Origin: CANIGN01 sp041391385 | Lineage (GTDB): Bacteria; Bdellovibrionota; UBA2428 | Reading direction: 5' to 3' | Length of the DNA: 64,000 nt | Assembly: GCA_041391385.1 (NCBI GenBank) | Contig: JAWKOD010000003.1 | Span: 558,001-622,000 of the forward strand | In this document: positions 25,127-33,761 of the stretch, piece after piece | How the letters are laid out: every line of letters begins with the position of its first letter | How positions within the stretch are numbered: position 1 is the stretch's first letter | The notes under the pieces: model-generated | What the model saw: the letters and a program-made list of their open reading frames with translations, nothing else | Told to the model about the DNA's origin: nothing | The model's database searches: none | Program-made: the position numbers and the translations under genes

Positions 25127-25202
25127 GGTGGGCCCAGAGGGACTTGAACCCCCGACCCGGCGGTTATGAGCCGCCTGCTCTAACCGACTGAGCTATAGGC
25201 CC
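25126..25202 (-). tRNA. tRNA with CAT anticodon, probably tRNA-Ile2 (lysidine type)
   Basis: 77 bases with encoded CCA. The acceptor stem is GGGCCTA / TGGGCCC (one U-G pair), D arm GCTC/GAGC, anticodon stem GGCGG/CCGCC with loop CTCATAA, T arm GGGGG/CCCTC with TTCAAGT loop. Anticodon CAT could be elongator Met, initiator or Ile2. The acceptor GGGCCTATAGCTCAG is typical of isoleucine tRNAs, and GGCTCATAACCG resembles known Ile2 genes. If so, C34 must be changed to lysidine by TilS. The initiator is ruled out because position 1:72 is a proper G-C pair. Confidence 0.9.
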
Positions 25203-25222
25203 CACATCAGCACTCGCAAGTA

Positions 25223-25735
25223 CTACTCTTGCTTATACTTCTTTAATTTCAAAATTTCCCCTACTGGCTTCAAAATTAATTCTTCGCCCTGTAATTCGTA
25301 ATTATACGATTTCGCCTCTAGCGATGAGGAACAATAAACCGCTCGCTTAATACTTGGCCCCTTCCCGCTTTTGGGTGCCAATACCGCATCATAGGTCTGC
25401 TTTTGAGAGCTGGGGAGAAGAACTGTAAATGAATTGGGACCAAAAATAACAGGAGATTCTGTATCAACAATAAGCATTTTATCAACTGGCTGTTTAAAGT
25501 GGCAGACGGTTGTTTTTACGAGCTTATTGGGCGAAAAAGTAAAATAGGTATCGTACTGAACACTTAAAGAAGGAATATCACCAGGATTCTTAGCCCCTTT
25601 TTCTATCTTCTCTGTTCCTAGAAACCAGCGTTCGCCAAGTACTTTATTCCTTTCAGAAAGAAGTGCCTTTTTAGAACTAACACACGAAGCAAGTAAAAAA
25701 GCCAGCACCAATATGTAACCTGAATGCTTAAACAT
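25223..25735 (-). CDS. Putative lipoprotein, unknown
   Basis: 170 residues. A lipoprotein signal is followed by lipobox LASC (Cys18) and SSKK, so outer-membrane sorting is possible. The mature part reads as short beta strands (SVQYDTYFTFSPNKLVKTTVCHF, SFTVLLPSS, NYELQGEELILKPVGEILKLKKY), perhaps a lipocalin- or META-like small barrel. No family call is made. It lies between rpoD and the tRNA, on the same strand, 23 bases after rpoD. Confidence 0.6.
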   Translation of the reverse strand: MFKHSGYILVLAFLLASCVSSKKALLSERNKVLGERWFLGTEKIEKGAKNPGDIPSLSVQYDTYFTFSPNKLVKTTVCHFKQPVDKMLIVDTESPVIFGPNSFTVLLPSSQKQTYDAVLAPKSGKGPSIKRAVYCSSSLEAKSYNYELQGEELILKPVGEILKLKKYKQE

Positions 25736-25758
25736 ATACCCCCAAACTAACCCTAGAG

Positions 25759-27780
25759 TTAGTTTTCTACAAATGTCTTAAGGCGCTTAGAGCGACTTGG
25801 GTGTCTTAATTTTCTAAGTGCTTTTGCTTCAATCTGACGAATACGTTCCCGTGTTACTGAGAAATCCTGTCCAACTTCTTCTAAAGTATGATCGGAGTCT
25901 TCACCAATACCAAAGCGCATACGAAGAACCTTTTCTTCTCTGGGAGTAAGCGTCGCTAAAACCTTACGTGTTTGCTCAGACAAGTTGAGGTTAATAACGG
26001 CCTCACTTGGGTTAATCACACTCTTATCTTCGATAAAATCTCCAAGGTGTGAATCTTCTTCTTCACCAATAGGCGTTTCTAAAGAAATCGGCTCTTTGGC
26101 AATTTTTAATACTTTACGAACTTTCTCAACTGGAAGTTCCATCTTCGCTGCAATTTCCTCTGGAGTTGGTTCACGACCAATTTCCTGCATCAAGTAACGG
26201 CTTGTACGCACAAGCTTGTTAATGGTTTCAATCATGTGCACAGGAATACGAATTGTGCGTGCTTGGTCGGCAATGGCGCGTGTAATCGCCTGGCGAATCC
26301 ACCAAGTAGCGTAAGTAGAAAATTTATACCCTCTTCGATATTCAAATTTATCCACAGCCTTCATCAATCCGATGTTTCCTTCTTGAATTAAATCCAAGAA
26401 CTGAAGGCCACGATTTGTATATTTTTTTGCAATACTCACAACAAGACGTAGGTTGGCTTCAACCAATCTTGCTTTAGCCTTGTCTGCTTTTCGCTCACCA
26501 TCCACGATAGCTTCATACATCAAACGTAGTTTATCCACGCTCAATCCAGATTCCGTTTCAACATCGATAAGTCGCTGCTCTTGCTCTTGAACTAATTTTA
26601 CAAGTGGCTCAAGGTCTTCCCAAGAGCGACCACCTGCCTGCTTAAATGCTTGAAGGCGAGTATCCGAGTCATTGAACTTAGCTTCAAGACCTAAAAATTC
26701 ATCAAGTGACGTACAGCGAACTTTGCCAAGTTCTCTTGAAAGAGTGCGCTCTACATCTTCTATGATCTGCACGTAGCTCTTCATTCGGCCTACAATGCGG
26801 TTAATTGTTTTACGGTTAAAAGAGATATCCTTAAAGGCATCAAACATGCGCTCTCGTGATTCCTGCATGTCTTTTTGTTTGGCGTTGCCTCCGGTTATGA
26901 GATCTTCAAACTCTTTAACCTTATCAATCGCAAAAAGAATTCTATTTTTGTAATCTTCTTCGTCAATATCGTTTGCTTCTTCGTCTTCATCAAGACCTCG
27001 AACAACGTCTCTTACTCGAATTTTTCCGTTCCGAATTCTTTCTCCAATTTGAAGAACTTCCTGAATACCAATTTGAGAGTTTAAAACGATGTCAATAACT
27101 TCAGCTTCGCCCTCTTCAATCATTTTGGCGATTTCAACTTCGCCATCTTTAGAAAGAAGGGGAATGCTTCCCATTTTTCTTAAATAAAGTCGAACTGGAT
27201 CGTTCGCACGAAGAGCATCATCACTGACCTCTTCAGAGAGAGCTGCCTTTTCTTCTGAAAAGTCATCCATCTCTTCTTGGTCACGCTTTACTTGCTTGAG
27301 TCGGGCCTTGCCCTCGTCTTCAGTCTCAACAAGTTCAATTTCTTTTTGACCTAAAAAATTTAAGGTGTCTTCTAGAATTGTTCCCGCACTCATTTGAGCG
27401 GGTAGTGTTTTATTAATTTCGTCGTAAGTTAAAAAACCTTTTTCACGACCTCGTTCATGTAAAGCTTTCCAAATAGCCTTGATCTCTTTTTTGGAAGGCG
27501 GCTTAACAGTCGCTTCCTTTGGAGGCTTCGGAGCCTTAGCTACCTTAGGCTCTTTTACTTTTACCTCTTTAGGAGCTGAAACTTTTGCCGCCACTTTCGC
27601 CGCGACTTTGCTTACAGCCTTAGCAATAGCTTTGCCCACACCACTTGATTTTGGAGCTGCTTTTTTTGCTGCTACTTTTTTAGGAGCTGCTTTCTTAGTT
27701 GGCTTTGTCTTTGCAGACTTAGGCGCTTTTGAGGTAGCAGGAGATTTTTTAGTTTTACTGGATTTAGTTTTGGAGGCCAT
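25759..27780 (-). CDS. rpoD: RNA polymerase primary sigma factor (sigma-70) with Lys/Ala/Pro-rich N-terminal tail
   Basis: 673 residues. Region 1.2 starts at NDPVRLYLRKMG. Region 2 is EANLRLVVSIAKKY ... FLDLIQEGNIGLMKAVDKF ... FSTYATWWIRQAITRAI. Region 3 has PVHMIETINKL and REPTPEEIA. Region 4 has LRMRFGI and the helix-turn-helix TLEEVGQDFSVTRERIRQIE. The first about 100 residues are Lys/Ala/Pro-rich (for example KKAAPKKVAAKKAAPK), like a histone H1 or AlgP tail, before a region 1.1-like segment (ELVETEDEGKARL). This tail is not part of the usual sigma fold. No clear Shine-Dalgarno is seen. The gene closes the rpsU-yqeY-dnaG-rpoD operon; dnaG ends 22 bases upstream. Confidence 0.97.
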   Translation of the reverse strand: MASKTKSSKTKKSPATSKAPKSAKTKPTKKAAPKKVAAKKAAPKSSGVGKAIAKAVSKVAAKVAAKVSAPKEVKVKEPKVAKAPKPPKEATVKPPSKKEIKAIWKALHERGREKGFLTYDEINKTLPAQMSAGTILEDTLNFLGQKEIELVETEDEGKARLKQVKRDQEEMDDFSEEKAALSEEVSDDALRANDPVRLYLRKMGSIPLLSKDGEVEIAKMIEEGEAEVIDIVLNSQIGIQEVLQIGERIRNGKIRVRDVVRGLDEDEEANDIDEEDYKNRILFAIDKVKEFEDLITGGNAKQKDMQESRERMFDAFKDISFNRKTINRIVGRMKSYVQIIEDVERTLSRELGKVRCTSLDEFLGLEAKFNDSDTRLQAFKQAGGRSWEDLEPLVKLVQEQEQRLIDVETESGLSVDKLRLMYEAIVDGERKADKAKARLVEANLRLVVSIAKKYTNRGLQFLDLIQEGNIGLMKAVDKFEYRRGYKFSTYATWWIRQAITRAIADQARTIRIPVHMIETINKLVRTSRYLMQEIGREPTPEEIAAKMELPVEKVRKVLKIAKEPISLETPIGEEEDSHLGDFIEDKSVINPSEAVINLNLSEQTRKVLATLTPREEKVLRMRFGIGEDSDHTLEEVGQDFSVTRERIRQIEAKALRKLRHPSRSKRLKTFVEN

Positions 27781-27802
27781 TCGAAGCTACAGTTCTAACA
27801 GG

Positions 27803-29638
27803 TCATAGCGAAAAAGAAAATTTTTTTAACTCTTCTACTTCTTTTCTTGCGGTCTGAATCGCCTGCAAAATCTGGGCCGACTTAGCTTCATCAGGTGATT
27901 TTTTTAACTCTATAACGAGTCTTTTTATATGCGCATTCTTTCTTATGCTCACGAACTGAAGACAAAGGTCCCTAAGTAGCTTTCTATGATCTCTTCCGCT
28001 TGGCCCCTCTTGGTTCTCGGTAATCGAGGCAAGTGCTACATAAAGCTCAAGACCTGCCTTTTTAAGCGCCTCTACCAAGGCTTTGGGCTTAAACTCGCCT
28101 CCCTGCAGCGAACGGGCAAAAGGTAATTCAAGGGGGGTTCCCTCAAATGCATGGTGCAAAAGTGAGCCATCTCGTTCTTCATGTATTTTTTCCCATGCAG
28201 CACCATGCGCTATCAGCAAGGCGACAATCTCCTGCAAAATATAGTCGTTGGGATCAGCAGCTGAAGGTGGAAAGTAATCGTCATCCTCCATCTCAGGAGG
28301 GGAATCTTCCGTGTTTTTCTGAGGAACTGGGCCAGTGAGGGGGATTTTTGCAAAATGAGCACTTAACTGGGCCTCGCTCAAACCAATATTTGGCGCAATC
28401 GCCTTAAGCCAAAAACGTCTATGCGCAGGACTTTGCATTGCAGGCCATAACTCTTCTAGACGATGCACTATCTGCAAAGGATTAAGGTTTTTATCTCTAG
28501 ACTCAGCAATAACCTGAGAAGCCCACCACTCCATTCCTTCGGGCGCTTTTTGCAAGCGGCGAGTAACCTCTTCCTTAGATCCTTTGAATTCGGCAAGCCA
28601 TTCGTCGGGATCTTTGCCACCTAAATCAGCAAAAACTTTTACCTCAAAGCCTTGTGCATACAAAAGAGGTAAAGACCTCTTCGTACTTTCAATTCCAGCT
28701 CGATCAGTATCCATTACCAAAACAAGTTGCTTACAAATACGCCCAAGCTTCTCGAGGTGCTCAGTCGTTAAAGCAACACCCATGACGGCCACAGAAGGAA
28801 TCTCTAAACGCTCAAAAGCCCAAGCATCAAAAAAGCCCTCGACAACGGTTAACCAACCTAATTCCCTTGCGCCCTTAAGTGCGCGCGATAAACCGTAGAG
28901 CACTTCTTTCTTTTTAAAAACTAGTGTCTCGGGAGAATTTTTATACTTTGGCCCCTCGTTATCTCGAATGCCAATAGCTCTGCCCGAAAAAGCCACCACG
29001 CGTCCTCGGTGATCTTCTATGGGAATCATGAGTCTCCCTTTAAAAAAATCATCGTTATCACGGCCTCGGGAAAGCAATCCTAGATCTTGTCCCAATTTTG
29101 ATTTTTTTAAAGTGAGCAAATTTCCCGCAAGCTTGTTTCCAAATTCAGGAGCCCAACCTAAGCGAAATTTTGCTGCATCTTCTAAGGTATAATTTCTACT
29201 TGCGAGATATTTTTGTGCAGCAATTGCGCCCGGAGTAGCCCCCTTATGTAGCATGCTCTCAAAATATTTCGTTGCTCTTTCCATTAGCTCTAAAGACTGC
29301 TCCCTAGCTTGCGGGGCTTTGAAGTCTCCTTTTTCGGAAGTCTTCGGAAGCTCTATATGATACTGCTCTGCGAGCTCCTTCAAAGCATCCATAAAAGGAA
29401 GGCCTCGGGTGAGCTCTAAATAAGTAAAAATATCGCCGCCTCTTTGGCAGCCATAACAAAAAAAGTAATTATCTCGCGTGTTGATATTAAATGACGGAGT
29501 TTTTTCAGTATGTCCCGGCAAAGGGCAACACGCCTTAAATCCAGAACCTGATTTAAAGAGTTTTGTATCCTTGGAAATATGCGAGGCAAGATCAGCTCTT
29601 TCCTTGATGCGCTCTTTAATGTCGTTCAAGGTCGTCAT
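27803..29638 (-). CDS. dnaG: DNA primase
   Basis: 611 residues. The N-terminal CHC2 zinc finger has CCPLPGH and FFCYGCQ (near 38-65), then the RNA-polymerase domain with RMT-like GRLMIPIEDHRGRVVAFSGR. The TOPRIM motifs are VVEGFFDAWAF and LVMDTDRAG. The C-terminal part is the helicase-binding region. It lays RNA primers at the replication fork with DnaB. Shine-Dalgarno GGGGAG sits six bases before the ATG. Position between yqeY and rpoD matches the macromolecular-synthesis operon of many bacteria. Confidence 0.97.
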   Translation of the reverse strand: MTTLNDIKERIKERADLASHISKDTKLFKSGSGFKACCPLPGHTEKTPSFNINTRDNYFFCYGCQRGGDIFTYLELTRGLPFMDALKELAEQYHIELPKTSEKGDFKAPQAREQSLELMERATKYFESMLHKGATPGAIAAQKYLASRNYTLEDAAKFRLGWAPEFGNKLAGNLLTLKKSKLGQDLGLLSRGRDNDDFFKGRLMIPIEDHRGRVVAFSGRAIGIRDNEGPKYKNSPETLVFKKKEVLYGLSRALKGARELGWLTVVEGFFDAWAFERLEIPSVAVMGVALTTEHLEKLGRICKQLVLVMDTDRAGIESTKRSLPLLYAQGFEVKVFADLGGKDPDEWLAEFKGSKEEVTRRLQKAPEGMEWWASQVIAESRDKNLNPLQIVHRLEELWPAMQSPAHRRFWLKAIAPNIGLSEAQLSAHFAKIPLTGPVPQKNTEDSPPEMEDDDYFPPSAADPNDYILQEIVALLIAHGAAWEKIHEERDGSLLHHAFEGTPLELPFARSLQGGEFKPKALVEALKKAGLELYVALASITENQEGPSGRDHRKLLRDLCLQFVSIRKNAHIKRLVIELKKSPDEAKSAQILQAIQTARKEVEELKKFSFSL

Positions 29639-29661
29639 TCAATCTCCCCAGTTATTTTAAT

Positions 29662-30120
29662 TTAAGTGAGAACTTTTCGCACAGCTTCTTGCACCGCTTT
29701 TCCTTCAGCGCGAGATCCCACAGCTTCCATTGTTTTTTTCATTAAGATTCCCATAGCTGCGTTGCCCTCAGGAAGTGTGCCCGCTGCCTTCAGATCTGCG
29801 TGAAGCGTAGTTACAACTTTTATCAACTCTTCTGCTGTCATCATTTCAGGCAAAAATTCTTTTAGGACCGCCAACTCTTTAAGAGACTCGTCTGCCAAAT
29901 CATCTCGACCTGTCGTTTTAGCCTGTGCAATAGTTTCTTGAAGTTGCTTTGTAAGATTCATTACAAGCTTCTGAACTTCTGCGTCTGTTAAATCTTTTCG
30001 ATCATCGATTTCTTTTTTTCGAAGAGCACCCCAAATATTGCGAATTGCCTGAAGGCGCTCCGCTTCTTTGCTTTTCATCGCAGCAGTCATTGCATTTTTA
30101 ATTTGTTCTTTAACTGACAT
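29662..30120 (-). CDS. yqeY: GatB/YqeY domain protein
   Basis: 152 residues from the ATG at 30118-30120, chosen because GAGGA lies seven bases upstream; a further in-frame ATG at 30126 is too close. Family marks are LKxxMxxAMKSKEAERLQAIRNI near the start, the helical tail ELAVLKEFLPEMMTAEEL, and GNAAMGILMKKTMEAVGSRAEGKAV. YqeY resembles the C-terminal tRNA-binding part of GatB, but it occurs alone and its function is not settled. It is located between rpsU and dnaG. Confidence 0.92.
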   Translation of the reverse strand: MSVKEQIKNAMTAAMKSKEAERLQAIRNIWGALRKKEIDDRKDLTDAEVQKLVMNLTKQLQETIAQAKTTGRDDLADESLKELAVLKEFLPEMMTAEELIKVVTTLHADLKAAGTLPEGNAAMGILMKKTMEAVGSRAEGKAVQEAVRKVLT

Positions 30121-30139
30121 CTTCATTCCTCAATCATCA

Positions 30140-30198
30140 ACGGGTGCCTAGCCTGAGCCGGGCACCCGTCCAACGCTAGCGTTCTTGCGAACTCTAGC
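30140..30198 (-). promoter_or_regulatory. Double hairpin between rpsU and yqeY
   Basis: Two inverted repeats lie in the 85-base spacer: GCTAG-GTTC / GAAC-CTAGC (30175-30184 with 30189-30198, one mismatch, TTGC loop) and ACGGGTGCC / GGCACCCGT (30140-30148 with 30161-30169). Neither is followed by a T-run. In E. coli the rpsU-dnaG gap holds an attenuating terminator and a processing site, so a similar role in lowering dnaG and rpoD relative to rpsU is a reasonable inference. Confidence 0.6.
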
Positions 30199-30205
30199 TG
30201 AAATA

Positions 30206-30406
30206 TTATTTTGTAAATCTTTGACGAGCTTTTTTCTCAAGCCTCTTCTGAGCAGCAATACTTTTCTTTTTCTTGCGAATAGAGGGTTTTTCATAATGCT
30301 CGCGCTTGCGAACTTCAGTTAAAATACCCGCTTTTTCACATTGCTTTTTAAAGCGACGCACAGCAGATTCGAAGGATTCTCCTTCACGAATTTTGACCAT
30401 TGGCAT
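30206..30406 (-). CDS. rpsU: 30S ribosomal protein bS21
   Basis: 66 residues. Typical bS21: PMVKIREGESFESAVRRFKK, then a basic tail (KKKKSIAAQKRLEKKARQRF). It binds the 30S platform and helps mRNA start selection. A long Shine-Dalgarno (AAAGGGGGTGA, 30413-30423) precedes the ATG at seven bases' spacing, much stronger than those of its operon partners, which fits a highly expressed ribosomal protein. It is the first gene of the rpsU-yqeY-dnaG-rpoD operon; the promoter should lie in 30424-30491. Confidence 0.96.
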   Translation of the reverse strand: MPMVKIREGESFESAVRRFKKQCEKAGILTEVRKREHYEKPSIRKKKKSIAAQKRLEKKARQRFTK

Positions 30407-30491
30407 ATATATTCACCCCCTTTCGTTCTGAGGTAGGAGAGAGGATAGCCCCAAAAAGTCGACTAAGCCAAGCACAAACAATGGGTCCAGC

Positions 30492-31679
30492 TTAAGGATT
30501 ATGCAAAATGCTATACAAGACGGGATAATGATCCGAACCAGATAAAGGCAGCACTTCGGCCTTTGCCGCACGCCATAAAGGCCCTCTAAAGTAACCCAGG
30601 TCGATTAACAGTGAATGGCCGCTTCCTGGCCTGGCTCGCATATAGCTTGCGGAGGGGAAAGAACTGCTTCCCTCGGGTGCATAGATGGGCTTCAAGGTTT
30701 TTTCCATCTCAGCACAGGCCCAGGCTTTATCTGATCCAAATGCTTTTTTAGCAGCTAATCCGTAGACACCGTCAATTCTTGGGAATGCGTTAAAGTCACC
30801 TATAACTAAAATAGACTCTTGGTCCTCAAAGGGAGACTCCGCATCAAAACCCAAATTCAAGCGACTCAAAAAGTTTTCCACGAGCACAGCATGAGGATTT
30901 AAACTTTCTGTAATAATACTTTTTAAAACGCGCTTCTTGGCTTCTATCGAGGCGTTTTTCTCTTCAAGGAACTCGGGTAAAAAAAAGCTCCTTGCACTTT
31001 CCCTGGTCTCTTCATAGGCATAGTTTTCCAAAATGGGCCAAATGTTTATGAAATGAACAGGGTAAAGAGAAAAGACTCTATTGTTAAATAAAAACTCAAC
31101 TTTATCAAAAGTTCCGTCCTCAAGGTGAGGTAAGTTTTTCCTTAAGCGTTCTCTCAGTGCGGAATAAGCCTCAAGCCCTTCTGTCTTAGTCTGATCTAAA
31201 TCAACACTTAAGAAACTTTGTTTCTTTGAAAGCAAGCGAAGTGTTCTCGATTTCCAAATGAGAATAACAAATTCTCTTGTTTTTCCCTCCGAAACAGCAA
31301 TAGGTAAAATGCTGTCATAACCATAAGGCTCAAAGTTTATTTTTTTGATAAGTTGAAAAATATTTTCACGAACTTCAACTAAAACTAACAAATCTGGCGA
31401 ATTCGAAGCCCCTAAAATTCCAGTAATATTTGATTGCAAATCATCACTGAGCTCGGCGCTCTCACGCGCTTGTCCCACGTTCCACCCTACGACACGAAAC
31501 TCCGGTGCTGTACTTTTTTTACGATCTAAGGGACTCACTCCAGACACAAAACTTTCATAGCGAAGCTGTGGGAGTTCAGATTCAGGAAAAGCCTCATCTT
31601 GATCAAAATTGCTCTCAGCAAAAAGGCCTTGAGGCGAAAGAGTTGTAACAGCTAGTGCACACAGAAAACGCAGAAACAT
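30492..31679 (-). CDS. Exported endonuclease/exonuclease/phosphatase family protein
   Basis: 395 residues with a Sec signal (MFLRFLCALAVTTLSPQGLFA). EEP-fold marks: RVVGWNVGQ (start Asn), LLVLVEVRENI (metal Glu), IGDFNAFP near 300 (catalytic Asp/Asn) and the C-terminal SGSDHYPVLY (Asp-His). The family cleaves phosphodiesters in nucleic acids or phospholipids. An exported copy suggests an extracellular or periplasmic nuclease or phosphodiesterase; the substrate is unknown. It stands alone between rpsU and murA on the minus strand. Confidence 0.8.
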   Translation of the reverse strand: MFLRFLCALAVTTLSPQGLFAESNFDQDEAFPESELPQLRYESFVSGVSPLDRKKSTAPEFRVVGWNVGQARESAELSDDLQSNITGILGASNSPDLLVLVEVRENIFQLIKKINFEPYGYDSILPIAVSEGKTREFVILIWKSRTLRLLSKKQSFLSVDLDQTKTEGLEAYSALRERLRKNLPHLEDGTFDKVEFLFNNRVFSLYPVHFINIWPILENYAYEETRESARSFFLPEFLEEKNASIEAKKRVLKSIITESLNPHAVLVENFLSRLNLGFDAESPFEDQESILVIGDFNAFPRIDGVYGLAAKKAFGSDKAWACAEMEKTLKPIYAPEGSSSFPSASYMRARPGSGHSLLIDLGYFRGPLWRAAKAEVLPLSGSDHYPVLYSILHNP

Positions 31680-31739
31680 AGAGGGTTCTAAAGTAGCAAC
31701 TTATGGCGCAACGCACAAGACAATTTACTTGCTCAGAAA

Positions 31740-33020
31740 TCAGTCATCAGCTCGACGCTCTATGTTTGCACCCAAAGAGCGAAACTTAACTTCCATAGAC
31801 TCATAACCGCGATCTAGGTGATAGATACGCTTTACATGTGTTTCGCCTTGTGCCGCCAAACCAGCCAACACCAAACTCGCACTGGCCCTTAAGTCAGTAG
31901 CCATAACCGGTGCGCCTTTGAGCACTCCCGGCGTACCAAAAACTTTCAACTTAGACCCCGTAATCTCATATTTTCCACCCATGCGTGTAAGTTCCGGAAC
32001 GTGCATAAAGCGATTCTCAAAAATAGTTTCTTCTATCTCACTCACACCATCCGCATGAGTCATAAGAGCAACCCACTGCGCTTGAAGATCGGTCGCAAAA
32101 CCTGGAAAAGCTTCGGTTGTAACATTTACGGGCTTGATTTTTTCAGAGCCTAAGACACGAACACTTTCTCCCTGCACATCAACCTCTGCGCCACTTTCTC
32201 TAAGCTTCTCAAAAACAATTTTCAAGTCTTCGACGGGCGCATTGCGAAGAGTTATATCCCCACCTAAAAGTTGCGCTGCAATTAAATAAGTACCTGCCTC
32301 GATACGATCTGCAGGGATATCAAAATCAAGCGCACCCAACGAGTCTACGCCTTGAATATGAATGGTATTTGTCCCGTGTCCCTCAATCTTAGCTCCCATC
32401 TTCAAGAGAACTTCTCCCAGATAACGAACCTCAGGCTCAGCTGCAGCGTTATCAATTCGTGTTTCACCTTTAGCCGTAACAGCCGCCATCATTAAATTCT
32501 CAGTTGCTCCAACTGATATTTTAGGAAACTCAACATGACCGCCACTCAAGCGTCCGCCCTTAGCTTTTATTTCTACGTAGCCACCACTTTGCTCAATAGT
32601 CGCTCCAATTTTTTCGAATGCCATAAGGTGCAAATCCACAGGTCTTGCACCAATCGCGCAACCACCGGGCAAGGAAACCTTCCCCCACCCCAAGCGTCCC
32701 AACAAAGGACCCAGAGAGAAAAAGCTCGCCCTCATTTTTCTTACCAAATCATAAGGAGCTTCAGCCTTTTGAATTTTAGACGTGTTTACAATCCAGGTAG
32801 AGCCAAAGGCTGTGTCGAAATGTTGCTCAACATTACACCCGAAATGCAAAAGCATCTTAAGCGTAGACTCCATGTCGTGAAGACATGGAACGTTTCTTAG
32901 AGTGTGTACTTTGTCAGATAAAATAGTGGAAAACAAAATAGGGAGTGCTGCGTTTTTAGAGCCACTCGCTCTAAAATTACCAAAAATTTTATTAGGGCCC
33001 TGTATAACAAGCTTATCCAC
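31740..33020 (-). CDS. murA: UDP-N-acetylglucosamine 1-carboxyvinyltransferase
   Basis: 426 residues. It transfers enolpyruvate from PEP to UDP-GlcNAc, the first committed step of peptidoglycan synthesis. The N-terminus has GSKNAALPI with the essential Lys-Asn. The PEP loop LPGGCAIGARPVDLH has the catalytic cysteine (near 118), so the enzyme is of the fosfomycin-sensitive cysteine type. FPGFATDLQAQW and ENRFMHVPEL are also family motifs. It is downstream of prmC and an exported protein on the same strand. Confidence 0.97.
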   Translation of the reverse strand: MDKLVIQGPNKIFGNFRASGSKNAALPILFSTILSDKVHTLRNVPCLHDMESTLKMLLHFGCNVEQHFDTAFGSTWIVNTSKIQKAEAPYDLVRKMRASFFSLGPLLGRLGWGKVSLPGGCAIGARPVDLHLMAFEKIGATIEQSGGYVEIKAKGGRLSGGHVEFPKISVGATENLMMAAVTAKGETRIDNAAAEPEVRYLGEVLLKMGAKIEGHGTNTIHIQGVDSLGALDFDIPADRIEAGTYLIAAQLLGGDITLRNAPVEDLKIVFEKLRESGAEVDVQGESVRVLGSEKIKPVNVTTEAFPGFATDLQAQWVALMTHADGVSEIEETIFENRFMHVPELTRMGGKYEITGSKLKVFGTPGVLKGAPVMATDLRASASLVLAGLAAQGETHVKRIYHLDRGYESMEVKFRSLGANIERRADD

Positions 33021-33070
33021 AACTTAGAGACATTAGCAGCGATAAAGACTTGTTACCATTGCTATAGCGC

Positions 33071-33739
33071 TTAGGGTTCTAGAAAATATCTTAGCAAAAG
33101 ATTATCGGATGTAGGCTCTACCTCAATCTTAACAAATGATGAAAGAGCTTTGATTAACTTAAGTCCCTCTTCGAAGCTTCCAGTTGGAACACTCACAACT
33201 GGAGCTGTTTCCGTAATTGGAGCAAAGCTTGTTTTCTTCGTTTTAGCCGTCCAAAAGCTTTTTTCTTTTGTAGAAAGCTCCATTAGAAATGCTTTTATTA
33301 TCTTAGGATTTGCCGTTAGATCACCTAATCTCAAATTCTTTTGATTCATAAGAGCTTCGGCATCTTTGAAAACTTCTTCCCAACCTTTACGATCTATCTG
33401 CTGAAGAGTTTTTACAACACGAAGAGCATACTCAGGATCCCTTAGGCTATCCAAAGCAGCTTCGGTACTTGCAATAAGCTCAGGTTCAATTTGAGCTTCA
33501 CGTAATTTTTTTACATAATCAGCAGCTTCAACTTTTGCTTTGTCGGCCCACTCTTTTAGAGTCCGGTCTGAATTCACTCGCGTAAGCTTAAAATGTTTTC
33601 GAGCGACTTCTTTTAAGACAGGGTTTTCGGCAGAGACGTCAATAACCGGATCGCCGGCCTCAGCCCTAAAACCTAGCAAAAACATAAGTCCCAAAAACAT
33701 AAACTTTTTAAACGATAATAAATTTTCTACCCGCACCAT
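33071..33739 (-). CDS. Exported protein of unknown function
   Basis: 222 residues from the ATG at 33737-33739 with GAGGT eight bases upstream. The signal peptide is FMFLGLMFLLGFRAEA, with likely cleavage after AEA near residue 28. The mature protein is charged and mostly helical (KEWADKAKVEAADYVKKLREAQ), ending in a short strand segment (VKIEVEPTSDNLLLRYFLEP). No family is recognised. It lies between prmC and murA, 22 bases from prmC, so it is probably in the same transcript. Confidence 0.6.
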   Translation of the reverse strand: MVRVENLLSFKKFMFLGLMFLLGFRAEAGDPVIDVSAENPVLKEVARKHFKLTRVNSDRTLKEWADKAKVEAADYVKKLREAQIEPELIASTEAALDSLRDPEYALRVVKTLQQIDRKGWEEVFKDAEALMNQKNLRLGDLTANPKIIKAFLMELSTKEKSFWTAKTKKTSFAPITETAPVVSVPTGSFEEGLKLIKALSSFVKIEVEPTSDNLLLRYFLEP

Positions 33740-33761
33740 GAGTTGCACCTCAGGAAAGGGT

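Noticed and set aside
24924..25169. Plus-strand frame across the tRNA region ending in VGPEGLEPPTRRL
   Set aside because: This peptide is the well-known false translation of the reverse strand of tRNA genes; it overlaps the tRNA and its repeat.
27479..27808. Plus-strand frame rich in Ala, Phe and Leu opposite the rpoD start
   Set aside because: It is the antisense of the Lys/Ala-rich rpoD tail; low-complexity coding DNA keeps the other strand open by chance.
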